A stretch of 64,000 nt of DNA, from assembly GCA_018065895.1 (NCBI GenBank), contig JAGHSK010000006.1, positions 41,702 to 105,701 on the forward strand, read 5' to 3'. Position 1 is the stretch's first letter. The number at the start of each line of letters is the position of its first letter. Made by a program: the position numbers and the translations under genes. Of the stretch, positions 52,980 through 62,125 are shown one piece after another. A model generated the notes under the pieces. It worked only from the letters and a program-made list of their open reading frames with translations, searched no databases and was not told where the DNA came from. Origin of the DNA: Candidatus Cacconaster equi (GTDB lineage Bacteria > Bacteroidota > Bacteroidia > Bacteroidales > UBA932).

Positions 52980-54065
52980 ATGAAAACAAAGCTTATCCTT
53001 ATTTTTTCACTGCTTCTGGCATTTCAACAATTTGCCATTGCGCAACTTCCGTCAGTTGTAAAGGTTGACGGAGGAAAATTCCATGTTCAGGGGCTTGCCT
53101 TTGACAAGGAAAAGGAGTGCTTCTATTTCTCGTTCACAAGCGCTTTCTTTAAAACCGATATGGAAGGGAATATCATTGGAAGCGTAAGCGGCATCAACGG
53201 ACATATCGGAGCGATGACATTTGACCCTGTTGGAAGAAAGGTATATGCCTCTCTGGAGCTCAAAGACGACGCCATAGGCCGGAACATTTCAGAAAAACTG
53301 GGAGCCAGGAGCTGGACACGCGACCAGAGCGCATTCTATGTCGCAGAAATTGACGTGGACAAGATCAACTCCATCGGGATGAGTCAGGATGAGGTAATGC
53401 ATCTGCACCTTATCGAAGAAGCCTGCAAAGACTACAAAGCGTCTGTACAAGTGAGAGACAGCATTCTGGACCACAGATTTGCCTGCTCCGGGATTGACGG
53501 GGTGACAATCGCCCCTGCTTTTGGCGGGAAACGTCCTGGAGAGAGATACTTGTATGTTGCCTACGGCATATATGGTGACACCCTTCGCTCCGACAACGAC
53601 TACAATGTGCTTCTCTGTTACAAACTGAACGACATCGGAGGCAGGCTGCAACACAAGTATTTCATTCATACGGGCAACACCACCTGGGGAGTGCAGAACC
53701 TTGCCTTTGACAAAGCCTCCGGCAAGATGTTCCTTGCTGTATATAACGGAAGCAAAAAGCAGTGGCCCAACTATGACTTATATGCGGTTGAGACCTCTCA
53801 AACGCCTTTCAGAGGGAGACTGGAGGGTGTTCCATACCTCAAAGGGAAGGTCGAACAGCTATCTTTGTCACAGGATGGGATAAAGGATCCGTCCAGCGGC
53901 ATCTGTGGATGGAACTTCAAGTGGGGCAGCACAGGTCTCTGCCCTCTTGGAAACGGTACGTTCTACATCAGTGTCAATGGAAATGAGGGTGGCAGCCAGT
54001 TCTGCAAAGCCACCCTCTACCGTTGGACAGGCGATTCTCTAAACCCCTTTGAACCAATCAGATAG
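52980..54065 (+). CDS. Exported protein of unknown function, beta-propeller-like
   Basis: A 361-aa exported protein (signal peptide to AIAQLP). Short beta-strand repeats such as FHVQGLAFDKEKECFYFSF, IGAMTFDPVGRKVYASL and WGVQNLAFDKASGKMFLAV resemble blades of a six- or seven-bladed propeller. No catalytic motif is recognised. I start at the ATG at 52980 with a good signal peptide; the longer frame begins inside the preceding gene. It follows the G1P dehydrogenase-like gene by 11 nt and ends the operon; its stop codon forms part of a hairpin. Confidence 0.72.
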   Translation: MKTKLILIFSLLLAFQQFAIAQLPSVVKVDGGKFHVQGLAFDKEKECFYFSFTSAFFKTDMEGNIIGSVSGINGHIGAMTFDPVGRKVYASLELKDDAIGRNISEKLGARSWTRDQSAFYVAEIDVDKINSIGMSQDEVMHLHLIEEACKDYKASVQVRDSILDHRFACSGIDGVTIAPAFGGKRPGERYLYVAYGIYGDTLRSDNDYNVLLCYKLNDIGGRLQHKYFIHTGNTTWGVQNLAFDKASGKMFLAVYNGSKKQWPNYDLYAVETSQTPFRGRLEGVPYLKGKVEQLSLSQDGIKDPSSGICGWNFKWGSTGLCPLGNGTFYISVNGNEGGSQFCKATLYRWTGDSLNPFEPIR

Positions 54066-54083
54066 ATTCGTATATCGAATCTA
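54063..54083. terminator. Hairpin holding both stop codons of a convergent pair
   Basis: TAGATTCG (54063-54070), loop TATAT, CGAATCTA (54076-54083): an 8-bp perfect stem. The first TAG is the stop of the plus-strand propeller gene; the last CTA is the TAG stop of the minus-strand fimbrillin gene. No T-run follows, so termination strength is uncertain. Confidence 0.55.
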
Positions 54084-55739
54084 ATGCACATAATTGTAAT
54101 ATCTGTCCTGTGTGTTTACGACCTGGCGGTCTATTCTCACAGGCAATGTTACGACCACGCTGTACGAATCTCCAGCCACGGTACGGCCCCAGTATTCATT
54201 TCCTGCCTCAATCCTGGTATCCTTATAGTACCACCAGTCGCAGCCTCCGTTAATGAACTTTTTGCTGGTATCGTCGTTATAGAAGACTTCAAAGCCAGGT
54301 TTCCTGTCAGTCTCACCGGAATAAAGAGTATTGACCGTACACTGCCTTTTATACCTTCTCATCCCGTATACTGAAAGAGCATCCAGTCCGTATGGTTGTA
54401 TTTCACTGACAAGGCCTATGCTTCCGAGCAAAACATCCTTGTCCGTACCCTGCACATCGTGTGAGGCGCTCCCCTTGAGTCTTTTAAGCGGAGTGTTCCC
54501 ACTGTAGACCTCGGAATACAGAGTCTCTCCGTAGAAAATCTTCGGTTCATTCAAAATTGTGGAAGTACCTTCATCCGGATAACCTCCGACAGAAAATTTC
54601 AGAACATACGGACTGACTGTAACAACAACTTCATTTGACTTGAGGTCACCCTTTCGAGCATATACCTTGACGTTGCCGGGTGACTTCCCTGTCAGGGTGC
54701 TGCCAGTAAAATAGGCAATATCAGGATTCGAGCTGAAGAATGAAACACCATCTTTAATGTCATATTCCATCGTTCCGTCAGAGTAGCCGAAATCGGCACA
54801 ATATTGTTTGCTCTGGCTTACGTCAATCGACGAATCGCCGGAAAAGACAATCTTCATAAGCCTGTCGAAAGTGAAAACGTTAAGCTTTCCCTGACTCAAG
54901 GTGACGCCCGACAGCGACGTAGTCAGGTGTTTCCCATCCGACAATGTCACGTCGATCACGGCATCCGAAGGACAAGTTTGTGGAAGTAGCATCATAGTAT
55001 AGGCTCCACCATATATTGTACCTGAGGTTGACCTTTCATATGACATCTGACGTGTCAGTGTTCTGCTTCCTTTGCTGCCTAAATTTGTCCAATGACCATA
55101 TACGTTGATGCCGTCGCTGTTCGGTCTGAATTCTCCGGAAGTATATATATTCTTGAAAACAACGGATGAAACGTCCATTATCTTCGAGTATTCGGATGCC
55201 ACACTCCCAACCTTAAACTGAACTCCGGCAAGAATATGTGAGAAACGCATGTTCAATGTTGATGGACGTCCCTGGTTCGGGCCACATAGCGCCGCCATGA
55301 TGTCACATTGGGAGGAGACGCTTTCAGGTACCACATATTTGACTGAAGGAGTCTGATCGTCGTCAGGAAAAACATAACTGATCCCTTCCGCGTTGGCGGG
55401 TGCGACTGCCCAATAAAGAGTCTTCTGAGCCAAACTGACCGGCATAAAATCTGAAGATGCACTTTTCCAAACTGAGGATGTCCCCTCCCTCGTCATAATT
55501 TCTCTCGAATGCACCGGCCTGCCAGGTTGTTCTCCGGTATATATGTGTTCAAAAAGCTCGAATGTGTCGTACATCTCGAAAACAGAGGTGACTGGGGATG
55601 CTTTTGTCTCCAGATTCAGGAACGATGAATCAACGGAGACATACAAGCATCCATCTTCTCCTGCGCCTGGCAAAATTTCCTTGTCAGGAATACAGGCGGT
55701 CACACTGAGTATCAATACTAGGAAAATCGACTTTTTCAT
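54081..55739 (-). CDS. Fimbrillin family protein with Ig-like domain (probable tip subunit)
   Basis: A 552-aa lipoprotein (lipobox SVTAC), larger than the three upstream subunits. The N-terminal half (about 35-300) is fimbrillin-like, with LNMRFSHILAGVQFKV and a strand-rich region. The C-terminal half holds a BIG2/Ig-like region (about 305-390, DGVSFFSSNPDIAYFTG) and a further beta domain. A Lys-Ala site (LETKAS, about 44) stands where its paralogues have Arg, possibly the maturation site for a trypsin-like protease. As the last and largest gene of the operon it may be an adhesive tip protein (inference). Confidence 0.78.
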   Translation of the reverse strand: MKKSIFLVLILSVTACIPDKEILPGAGEDGCLYVSVDSSFLNLETKASPVTSVFEMYDTFELFEHIYTGEQPGRPVHSREIMTREGTSSVWKSASSDFMPVSLAQKTLYWAVAPANAEGISYVFPDDDQTPSVKYVVPESVSSQCDIMAALCGPNQGRPSTLNMRFSHILAGVQFKVGSVASEYSKIMDVSSVVFKNIYTSGEFRPNSDGINVYGHWTNLGSKGSRTLTRQMSYERSTSGTIYGGAYTMMLLPQTCPSDAVIDVTLSDGKHLTTSLSGVTLSQGKLNVFTFDRLMKIVFSGDSSIDVSQSKQYCADFGYSDGTMEYDIKDGVSFFSSNPDIAYFTGSTLTGKSPGNVKVYARKGDLKSNEVVVTVSPYVLKFSVGGYPDEGTSTILNEPKIFYGETLYSEVYSGNTPLKRLKGSASHDVQGTDKDVLLGSIGLVSEIQPYGLDALSVYGMRRYKRQCTVNTLYSGETDRKPGFEVFYNDDTSKKFINGGCDWWYYKDTRIEAGNEYWGRTVAGDSYSVVVTLPVRIDRQVVNTQDRYYNYVH

Positions 55740-55763
55740 AGTTTAATGTCTTCCCAGAGCATA

Positions 55764-56678
55764 TTAACTCACCGGAGTGAAGCTGACGTTCAAATCGGAG
55801 GTATCCCAAGGGGTCAGTTCGACATTGAACTGAATATTCTTCAAATCGTCCGAATCCTTGAATGAAGCTACTAGAGTGGATTTCTTTCCTGCGGGCAATG
55901 TAACACTTGCACTCTTGTTCATTTGCACGGCAGTTCCATTATAACTGACCGTATATTTTATAGACACGGTATATGTCCCAGGAATAACGGATATGTCTGC
56001 GACAGCGCTTCCGGTAGCATTTCCCGACATTGTTTCAGGGTATGGAAGATTTGTTGATTCCGCAGTTCCAAGAGAATTCCAGTTCTTGGTCACAAGATTG
56101 TATTTTCCATATTTCGGAAAACTTATTTTCAATTCGTTGATTGCAACGGTCGTACCTGTTCCGGCGTATGATGTCGTGAATTTCACACCCGCCACATTCG
56201 CGAGGATATGGCTGAATTTGAGCTTGACAGGAAGAGTATTCTTAGCAACGGATTCGCTCAGTGCGCAGACATAATCCTCATTGCCCGTAAGTTTTTTGTC
56301 CGAAGTACCAACAGGGACGGTTACCCCTCCCCCGTTTATCGTCATGTCAACAGGAGGATAGACCGCATAGAACGAAAGATTCCAGTCAGGCCAATAATAG
56401 TTCCCGACGCTCTGATACTCACCTGATGCGGTTGTTGTCTGATTCTCGAAATAAGTCTGGAGTGTCTGCTCCTTATAATAGATTGCACTCACTTTGAGAT
56501 TCTGCACTTGCGTAACCTCGGACATGGCCCTGGTTCCGATTGATTCCATTGCCGGAGCGAAAATTATGTTCTGTTTTTTTTCAGGCAGAAGATCCCCGTT
56601 AAATTCATTTTTTTCACAGGAGGCAGCTGCAAGAAGGCATAATGCGGCGCAGCTTGTAATTGAAAGTAATTTTTTCAT
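55764..56678 (-). CDS. Fimbrillin family lipoprotein
   Basis: A 304-aa lipoprotein (lipobox AAASC). Residues SIGTRAMSE around 46-54 resemble the Arg cleavage site at which type V pilins are matured in Porphyromonas-like systems. Next come FYAVYP and KLKFSHILANVAGVKF, the conserved fimbrillin core, and a C-terminal beta domain with LTPWDTSDLNVSF. It is probably a structural shaft or accessory pilin. It is the third of four tandem fimbrillins (counting in the direction of transcription), 19 nt downstream of the previous one. Confidence 0.8.
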   Translation of the reverse strand: MKKLLSITSCAALCLLAAASCEKNEFNGDLLPEKKQNIIFAPAMESIGTRAMSEVTQVQNLKVSAIYYKEQTLQTYFENQTTTASGEYQSVGNYYWPDWNLSFYAVYPPVDMTINGGGVTVPVGTSDKKLTGNEDYVCALSESVAKNTLPVKLKFSHILANVAGVKFTTSYAGTGTTVAINELKISFPKYGKYNLVTKNWNSLGTAESTNLPYPETMSGNATGSAVADISVIPGTYTVSIKYTVSYNGTAVQMNKSASVTLPAGKKSTLVASFKDSDDLKNIQFNVELTPWDTSDLNVSFTPVS

Positions 56679-56697
56679 TTCTTTTTTGACTTGTTGG

Positions 56698-57621
56698 TTA
56701 TTTGAATTTCATTAAAATGCTGTCTGTTTTCCATGGTTCAGCTGATACCTGGGCATACACCTCCGATTGCCTGATACGGATATGATATTCATAGTTTGTT
56801 CCGGGAGCCCACAGTATTCCGTTATCAGCAGAAACACTTTTCTCAAAGGAGGTGTGCAGTCCATCTCCGTTGGTGACGGTGAATCTCACCTTCATCCGAC
56901 TGCAGGCCTGGGGAATGACAATAAGACCTGTCTCTTTTATCTCCACATTGTGACGTGATCCCAGATTTTTCCATTCATATCGGATTCCGTTCTTTTCGTT
57001 GTATGCAGCAAGATCGGCCTCGCAGAAAATATCATCAACGGATATCCCATCAATTGTAACTCCGCTGTTCTGTCCCTCATTTTCATCAAAAACGAATGTC
57101 AGAAGAGACAATGCGTGGGAGAACTGTACGCCGATCCTTCCGCAGGCGCTTTTACCGGCCTCACCCGACCCTGCGCCAAAAAGGATATCATCCTGACGAA
57201 CACTGTTGTCATTCAAATGCATGTCAATTCTTTCCGTGCATTTATCGCCCCACCTTACAAAGGAGACGTCATCGAAATACTGTGCGCTGTATCCAAAAAC
57301 TTCAACGTTTCCGGAAGGTGGCCATAATATATCTTCAGACCATTCCCCATTCTGCCTGTGTCGAAAGAATACATTCTTGAAATATTCTTCATTTTCAATG
57401 CTCCCCGAAGGTCCCGTGTACCGTCCCGAAAGACATATTGACCTGTCCTCAGGAAACTTTCCCGGTATTCCTGCAGGAATATCCCCTTCCGTTCTCGTGC
57501 ATAAGGTAACCTGCGTGTCGGGAACGATACGCAGCAGGGTTACATCAGCCTTTACGCAGGAGAGTGTCGTCAGAGCAAATGCCGTTGAGCAGGAAATTAT
57601 AAAAAACCATTTCGTCTTCAT
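56698..57621 (-). CDS. Fimbrillin family lipoprotein
   Basis: A 307-aa lipoprotein (lipobox TTLSC). It has the Arg site CTRTEG (about 42-47), EVFGYSAQYF and GVQFSHALSLLTFVF as the fimbrillin core, and the C-terminal SAEPWKTDSI. Similarity to the next gene upstream (same order of FGYSAQ/FLGYSAEFQ, DDILFGAG/DDVLVGCA) points to a tandem duplication within the operon. It lies 1 nt after the upstream fimbrillin stop, which suggests coupled translation. Confidence 0.78.
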   Translation of the reverse strand: MKTKWFFIISCSTAFALTTLSCVKADVTLLRIVPDTQVTLCTRTEGDIPAGIPGKFPEDRSICLSGRYTGPSGSIENEEYFKNVFFRHRQNGEWSEDILWPPSGNVEVFGYSAQYFDDVSFVRWGDKCTERIDMHLNDNSVRQDDILFGAGSGEAGKSACGRIGVQFSHALSLLTFVFDENEGQNSGVTIDGISVDDIFCEADLAAYNEKNGIRYEWKNLGSRHNVEIKETGLIVIPQACSRMKVRFTVTNGDGLHTSFEKSVSADNGILWAPGTNYEYHIRIRQSEVYAQVSAEPWKTDSILMKFK

Positions 57622-57622
57622 A

Positions 57623-58597
57623 TCAGAATTCTATCAGTTGTGGTGAAACGATCCATTCGGCTATTGCCGGTTCAATCCTGACCTCACGCACATTTATGTA
57701 AACCGTGTAATTGGTGGCAACCCCGGCAAGCCATTCTCCATCAGGAAGAGCTGTATATTCCATATTCCTGTCAATAGGATTTCCGTCATCATCCCAGCCC
57801 ATATGAATCGTGTATCCTATTGTCACGGGACACTGATTTCCCGGCACTACAAGTAATGATTTTCCGAGTACAGGAGACGGAGAAGCATTCAGATTCGTCA
57901 TCGGTATATCCGGAATCTCCACATCTTTCATATTTCCGACATTTGACCACCGGATTTCCATATCACTGCCTGTACGCTGTATTGACACGTCGCCTGAAAA
58001 GGCAGCCCCTTTCACAATTATCCGGTTCAGGGTTACGCCCGTATTTTTTTGACTGTCATAATCCGCATCGCTGCATCCCTTGAAGGTAACAAGTGCATAG
58101 ACGTGGCGGAAATCCATCTTCAGGACACTGCATTTCGAAGTGTTGTCGGCACAACCTACCAGAACGTCATCCTGTATCAGGGAATTGTCAGCAAGTGGGA
58201 ATGAAACGTTTCTGGATGCGTCATCCTTATCCCACAAGGCATTTATCTGCTGAAATTCTGCGGAATATCCGAGAAATGACAAAGTGCCTGTTGACGGCCA
58301 ATACGAGGTTGCCTGCCACAATCCGTTTCTACCGCATTCAAAGCAGCCTGAAACAAAATAATTGCAAGGTTCTTCCGATTCATCTGCTGGGATATGATAT
58401 GCGGAAAGCATTATTTTTCTATTTTTCGGAATTGCCGTTCCGGATATCGGACCCCTGGTCGTAATGCTGACAACAGTTTCCGGAGATATCATCACCGGCA
58501 TCTGACCAGATGAAAGTTTGTCACAGGAGAGTGCACAAAACAGTGTCACAACACATAACGCGTTCTTTAGGATAAATTGCATTCTTTTGTTTTCCAT
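57623..58597 (-). CDS. Fimbrillin family lipoprotein
   Basis: A 324-aa lipoprotein (lipobox CALSC). It carries the Arg site ITTRGPI, LSFLGYSAEFQ and LKMDFRHVYALVTF as in its paralogues. I start at the ATG at 58597; ATGs at 58609 (overlapping the FimB-like stop) and 58582 also give signal peptides. It directly follows the FimB/Mfa2-like gene, the usual place of a pilin in this type of locus. Confidence 0.78.
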   Translation of the reverse strand: MENKRMQFILKNALCVVTLFCALSCDKLSSGQMPVMISPETVVSITTRGPISGTAIPKNRKIMLSAYHIPADESEEPCNYFVSGCFECGRNGLWQATSYWPSTGTLSFLGYSAEFQQINALWDKDDASRNVSFPLADNSLIQDDVLVGCADNTSKCSVLKMDFRHVYALVTFKGCSDADYDSQKNTGVTLNRIIVKGAAFSGDVSIQRTGSDMEIRWSNVGNMKDVEIPDIPMTNLNASPSPVLGKSLLVVPGNQCPVTIGYTIHMGWDDDGNPIDRNMEYTALPDGEWLAGVATNYTVYINVREVRIEPAIAEWIVSPQLIEF

Positions 58598-58601
58598 AGC
58601 T

Positions 58602-59363
58602 CTATTCAATTATCTGAACAACTGTAATCTCTTTTGCCACATCCACATAGACATAAATGTCGGCCAATTCCGGAGAGTTCCAGTCATACCTGTTGTCCCT
58701 GATGCTCTCTCCTATCGGAATCTCTATATCCTGACCTGGATTCGGGCTGCTCCTCTCCTTTATCACAACTCTCAGATCACATTTGTCCGTCTGGCGTGGC
58801 AAAATGCATTCATATAAATCCTCCTTTGGCCGCAATTCGTGCAGAAATGCTCCGGGAATCGGCTCGAACGTCTGGGTGCTTATGCCGCAGACGTCGCTCA
58901 TCACCCACACGTCATATTCGTCAAAAGGCACTCTCCTCAGACGGAAGCTCAGCCGTACGAACTGTTTATACAATCTTACTCCTTCAATGTATGCATCCGC
59001 TCCATTGACATACACCCTTCTGGCAAACCCATAGAAGGGATGAAACTCCTCTCCGAGAGGTATGATCAATCTTTTCTCCTGTTCGTCAAATCTTGCGGAA
59101 TCGCAAGGGGAAAAAGCTGCAATGTCCACCATTCCGTCACTTACCGGGATATCGTATGAATGGACATCCCGGTTATATGGCATATCGCTCTTTTCCACGA
59201 GAAAGTCATCGTGCCAATGCATCAGCTTCAAACTCTCATCACAAGATCTGTCAGGAAAGTAATCAAGGTCCAGGACCACAAAATCAGGACACATCCCCCT
59301 GTCTTCGAATAAAGAGCAGGCTGTTGTAAGGAAAATCGACAAAATTGCAAATACTCGTTTCAT
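58602..59363 (-). CDS. FimB/Mfa2 family fimbrial anchor lipoprotein
   Basis: A 253-aa lipoprotein (lipobox LTTACS, Cys within 20 residues). GMCPDFVVLDLDY near the start and the paired beta domains with YDIPVSDGMVDIAAFS and FVRLSFRLRRVPFDEYDV match FimB/Mfa2 proteins, which anchor type V fimbriae in the outer membrane and set their length. The ATG at 59363 gives the signal peptide. It lies 1 nt after the OmpA-like gene and starts the fimbrial structural part of the operon. Confidence 0.85.
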   Translation of the reverse strand: MKRVFAILSIFLTTACSLFEDRGMCPDFVVLDLDYFPDRSCDESLKLMHWHDDFLVEKSDMPYNRDVHSYDIPVSDGMVDIAAFSPCDSARFDEQEKRLIIPLGEEFHPFYGFARRVYVNGADAYIEGVRLYKQFVRLSFRLRRVPFDEYDVWVMSDVCGISTQTFEPIPGAFLHELRPKEDLYECILPRQTDKCDLRVVIKERSSPNPGQDIEIPIGESIRDNRYDWNSPELADIYVYVDVAKEITVVQIIE

Positions 59364-59364
59364 A

Positions 59365-61284
59365 TCATTGGAAATCATTTGTTTCTTTGTTAAGGGAATA
59401 TTTCTTTATCAGAATCCCGATCTCCGGATCCAGATTGCCACGATGGACCATCGCCGAATTTTCACTGCATGCCTTGAGATAATAGGAAACAGCCTTCTGA
59501 GCGTCCCCGAACCTCGACCATATTAGAGCCAGCATATAGTTTACCTTATCATCAGGTTCACACTTTTCAAGAGTCTCAAGTGCAGAGTGATTGTATCCCA
59601 GCGCAGCATAAGCAACCGCCGCGTTGAAATCGCCGTATTTGCCCAGGAGACTGACCGCAGTCTCAAAATCACGGTTTTCAATCGCTTCAACCCCTTTCAT
59701 ATAAGCGCTGTCTATTACTGTGGTATGGACAGTATCCTTCACCATTCCTTTTCGATGAAGCGCAAAATCGAAGTTCACGATTCTGAGTTTCGGGTACAGA
59801 TTCTCCTTCACATATTTGTAGAAGGGTCTATTTTCAAGCATTGAGGAGCGCAGGTCAAGGTCGCCGGTGGATTCCGCAATTCTCCTGTAATCGTCCTTTT
59901 CAACTACACTGAGAACCGTATCACAGGCTATCAGGCTGTCAAGCATCGCCCAGTTTTCCGGCAGATTGTGCGTCACAAAAGTGATATCACGCCCTTTTTC
60001 CAAAGTTTCGAACGAATCATCCATATTTATTCTGAAACCAGCTTCTCTTCTTGCCGAATCCCTGTAACTCCTGATGAAAGAGGACACACGATCCACGACA
60101 GTTCGTCCTCTGAGCCACGACAGTTTCTTGTTCAAGGCATAGTCCCCCTCCGGAGATGCCGTTGCCGTCACAACCACGCTGTCAAGATCATACTCCCTGT
60201 TGTCGAGAAGTGATGCCATGATTTTCCTTATAGAGGCCATAGCTATCGCGTTATCCTCCCTGCTTTCGTCAAGTTCATGCTTCCCTGCGTCGAAATTGAA
60301 GTGGAATGCGGCATCCGCTGAAGCGCGGCGCTCAATCACTTTCGTCAGATAACGGGTGTTATGATTGGCGAAAGAGGCCAGTGAGCTGATGTAGAAGGTA
60401 AGGGTATCACTATCAGGAATGGTGTAAGCCCGTTTTCCGTTCTCCATAATCTCTCCCGCAAGGACAATTCTGGCATTCCTGAGTTTGGGCCGTGTCTTTA
60501 TTCTTTCGACGTAATCATATCGAAAATTGCCGTTCGAAAGAGTCATAACCGTATCCAGCCGGATTCCTTCGCTGTCCAGCGGGGCTTTTACATAACGTTC
60601 GAACATTCTTTGCTTCGAGGCTATTTTCCTGCCATTGATTTTTCTCATGATTTTGTCGGTATAATGCTCCACAGCCTCCTGATCGGTTATCTCTCCATCT
60701 TCAGATATCACTCTTGCAAGAAAGAACCTGAGTTGGTCGTCGTTCACCATCAAAGTCGAATCAGTTATTATGGTGTTCAGAAACCTGCCGTACCGCTCGT
60801 AGCCGCGTATCTGGTTCCGCCGATATTCTTCTCCGGTTATCACAATCGGTTCCAGGCGGCTTTTATCTGAGTGTATGTACATATCCGGATAAAGTCTGAG
60901 CTGCCAGTTGCTGTTGATCATAGAATTAGGCACCGTCACACAGAATTCAAGGTCAACGAATCCGTTTCTTTCGGCCACATTTCTGAACTTTGCCGAAACA
61001 ACGGCCGCCTGTATCACGTCGGAGGCGACCATCTCACCCGTGGTTTCATCCTTCACAGCATTCATTATCACACTCCTCCCTTCAATCGAATCTTCAACGA
61101 TAATCGTATCCTTCATCAGTGCCTGCACGGAATCAGAGAGGCCCGCGTTTGAATATTCAGGCAAGGCTATGGATGCTCTCGTCTGCTCTTTTTCGATGGC
61201 TTGTAATGCCTTGCGGGAAGAAGAACACGAACATACAACCGTCAATGCCCAAATTGCAGCAGTAAGAAAACGGACGGGCCTCAT
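59365..61284 (-). CDS. Fimbria-operon lipoprotein with divergent OmpA-like domain and TPR tail
   Basis: A 639-aa lipoprotein (Cys-rich lipobox VVCSCSS). The N-terminal 300 residues form a Bacteroidota fimbria-associated domain with NSMINSNWQLRLYPDM (DUF3868-like). Residues about 310-430 are OmpA-C-like (FHFNFDAGKHELD, VVVTATASPEGDYALNKKLS), possibly contacting peptidoglycan. The C-terminal part has TPR-like helices (AAVAYAALGYNHSALETLEKC). Such proteins occur between DUF3575 and FimB genes in other fimbrial loci. The start at 61284 is preferred; the ATG at 61305 would overlap the DUF3575 gene by 11 nt. Confidence 0.8.
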   Translation of the reverse strand: MRPVRFLTAAIWALTVVCSCSSSRKALQAIEKEQTRASIALPEYSNAGLSDSVQALMKDTIIVEDSIEGRSVIMNAVKDETTGEMVASDVIQAAVVSAKFRNVAERNGFVDLEFCVTVPNSMINSNWQLRLYPDMYIHSDKSRLEPIVITGEEYRRNQIRGYERYGRFLNTIITDSTLMVNDDQLRFFLARVISEDGEITDQEAVEHYTDKIMRKINGRKIASKQRMFERYVKAPLDSEGIRLDTVMTLSNGNFRYDYVERIKTRPKLRNARIVLAGEIMENGKRAYTIPDSDTLTFYISSLASFANHNTRYLTKVIERRASADAAFHFNFDAGKHELDESREDNAIAMASIRKIMASLLDNREYDLDSVVVTATASPEGDYALNKKLSWLRGRTVVDRVSSFIRSYRDSARREAGFRINMDDSFETLEKGRDITFVTHNLPENWAMLDSLIACDTVLSVVEKDDYRRIAESTGDLDLRSSMLENRPFYKYVKENLYPKLRIVNFDFALHRKGMVKDTVHTTVIDSAYMKGVEAIENRDFETAVSLLGKYGDFNAAVAYAALGYNHSALETLEKCEPDDKVNYMLALIWSRFGDAQKAVSYYLKACSENSAMVHRGNLDPEIGILIKKYSLNKETNDFQ

Positions 61285-61294
61285 ATCAGATTTA

Positions 61295-61855
61295 TCAGAA
61301 TACATACGTCACTCCAACCTTTGTTTCATTGTCGGGAAGAAGGAAAGGACCTTTGTATTCGGAAAGTTTTCTTCCGCAATCAGGGCACTTGTACACGGTT
61401 CTATCGGTATATCCCACCCATCCGCCAATGCCGAATGAGAGATTCCAGTGATCCCCTACCATAAGTGCGTAGCCAGCTGACAATGAGGCTCCAAGGGCAT
61501 ATCCTTCGTGAAGCTCGCTCATTTTGAATATGCCACCCCTACTGTATTCCTCTGCTTGAGCCTTGACTGCAAACCACCATCCGCTGTAGATATGCCAGGG
61601 CCAGAAGCGTACCCCTATGTTGACGCCAAGAGCTCTGTTCTGATGTGAAGAGCCGCTGCTGTCCCTGAATTTCCATGGATTGTACCGGATTCCTGCAACC
61701 GCAGCCGAATATCGGTTGATTCTACGTGAAACCTCAAAGTTGGCAGTTGCAAAATTTGCCCAATCGAGCACATTGGTCTCAACCGCCCATTTCTGACCCC
61801 ATACGGACGGTGCCGCACAAATCAGAAGAAACAGGATTAAAAGACGCTTTTTCAT
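61295..61855 (-). CDS. DUF3575 family outer-membrane protein
   Basis: A 186-aa exported protein (signal peptide to VWGQKW) with amphipathic strands (WAVETNVLDWANFATANFEV, GVNIGVRFWPW, GGWVGYTD) ending in GVTYVF, a small outer-membrane barrel. It contains CPDCG, perhaps a metal or disulfide site. DUF3575 genes head many Bacteroidota fimbria operons; the role is unproven. First gene of the operon, with a -7 box 26 nt upstream. Confidence 0.8.
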   Translation of the reverse strand: MKKRLLILFLLICAAPSVWGQKWAVETNVLDWANFATANFEVSRRINRYSAAVAGIRYNPWKFRDSSGSSHQNRALGVNIGVRFWPWHIYSGWWFAVKAQAEEYSRGGIFKMSELHEGYALGASLSAGYALMVGDHWNLSFGIGGWVGYTDRTVYKCPDCGRKLSEYKGPFLLPDNETKVGVTYVF

Positions 61856-61880
61856 TTCTCTCATTTTTCGTTTGCGGAGG

Positions 61881-61888
61881 CAAATGTA
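61881..61888 (-). promoter_or_regulatory. -7 box of the fimbria operon
   Basis: Minus-strand TACATTTG, 26 nt before the ATG at 61855. No other TAnnTTTG box is seen in the short gaps between the seven fimbrial genes, so this is the likely single promoter. No flanking invertible repeat was found. Confidence 0.6.
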
Positions 61889-62023
61889 TGAGGGATTGTG
61901 AAGGCGTGAAAAAATATGGCATAACCGTCAAATTAAGCTCTTGAAGGCACTTTGACGGCCTATTCTTCATCTATTTTTAAAAAAAGGAAGAAAAAAGATG
62001 AAATGTCGGGGCACAAAAAAAAA

Positions 62024-62125
62024 CCGATGTAAAAAAAATCGGCGCCGAATTCAACTTTTAAACGCAATTTTTGAGAAAAAATCTGTGAGATAAAGGTTTA
62101 TATTAAGTATAAATCTTTACATCGG
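62024..62125. repeat. 10-bp inverted repeat upstream of the IS30 remnant
   Basis: CCGATGTAAA (62024-62033) and TTTACATCGG (62116-62125) are perfect inverted copies 82 nt apart in an AT-rich stretch. They may be left from the element end or from the fimbrial control region. The rest of 61889-62093 shows only A-rich tracts and a short CCGAT/ATCGG hairpin. Confidence 0.4.

Noticed and set aside
61889..62093. Invertible promoter (phase variation) for the fimbria operon
   Set aside because: No pair of inverted repeats flanks the -7 box; the only pair found lies entirely upstream.
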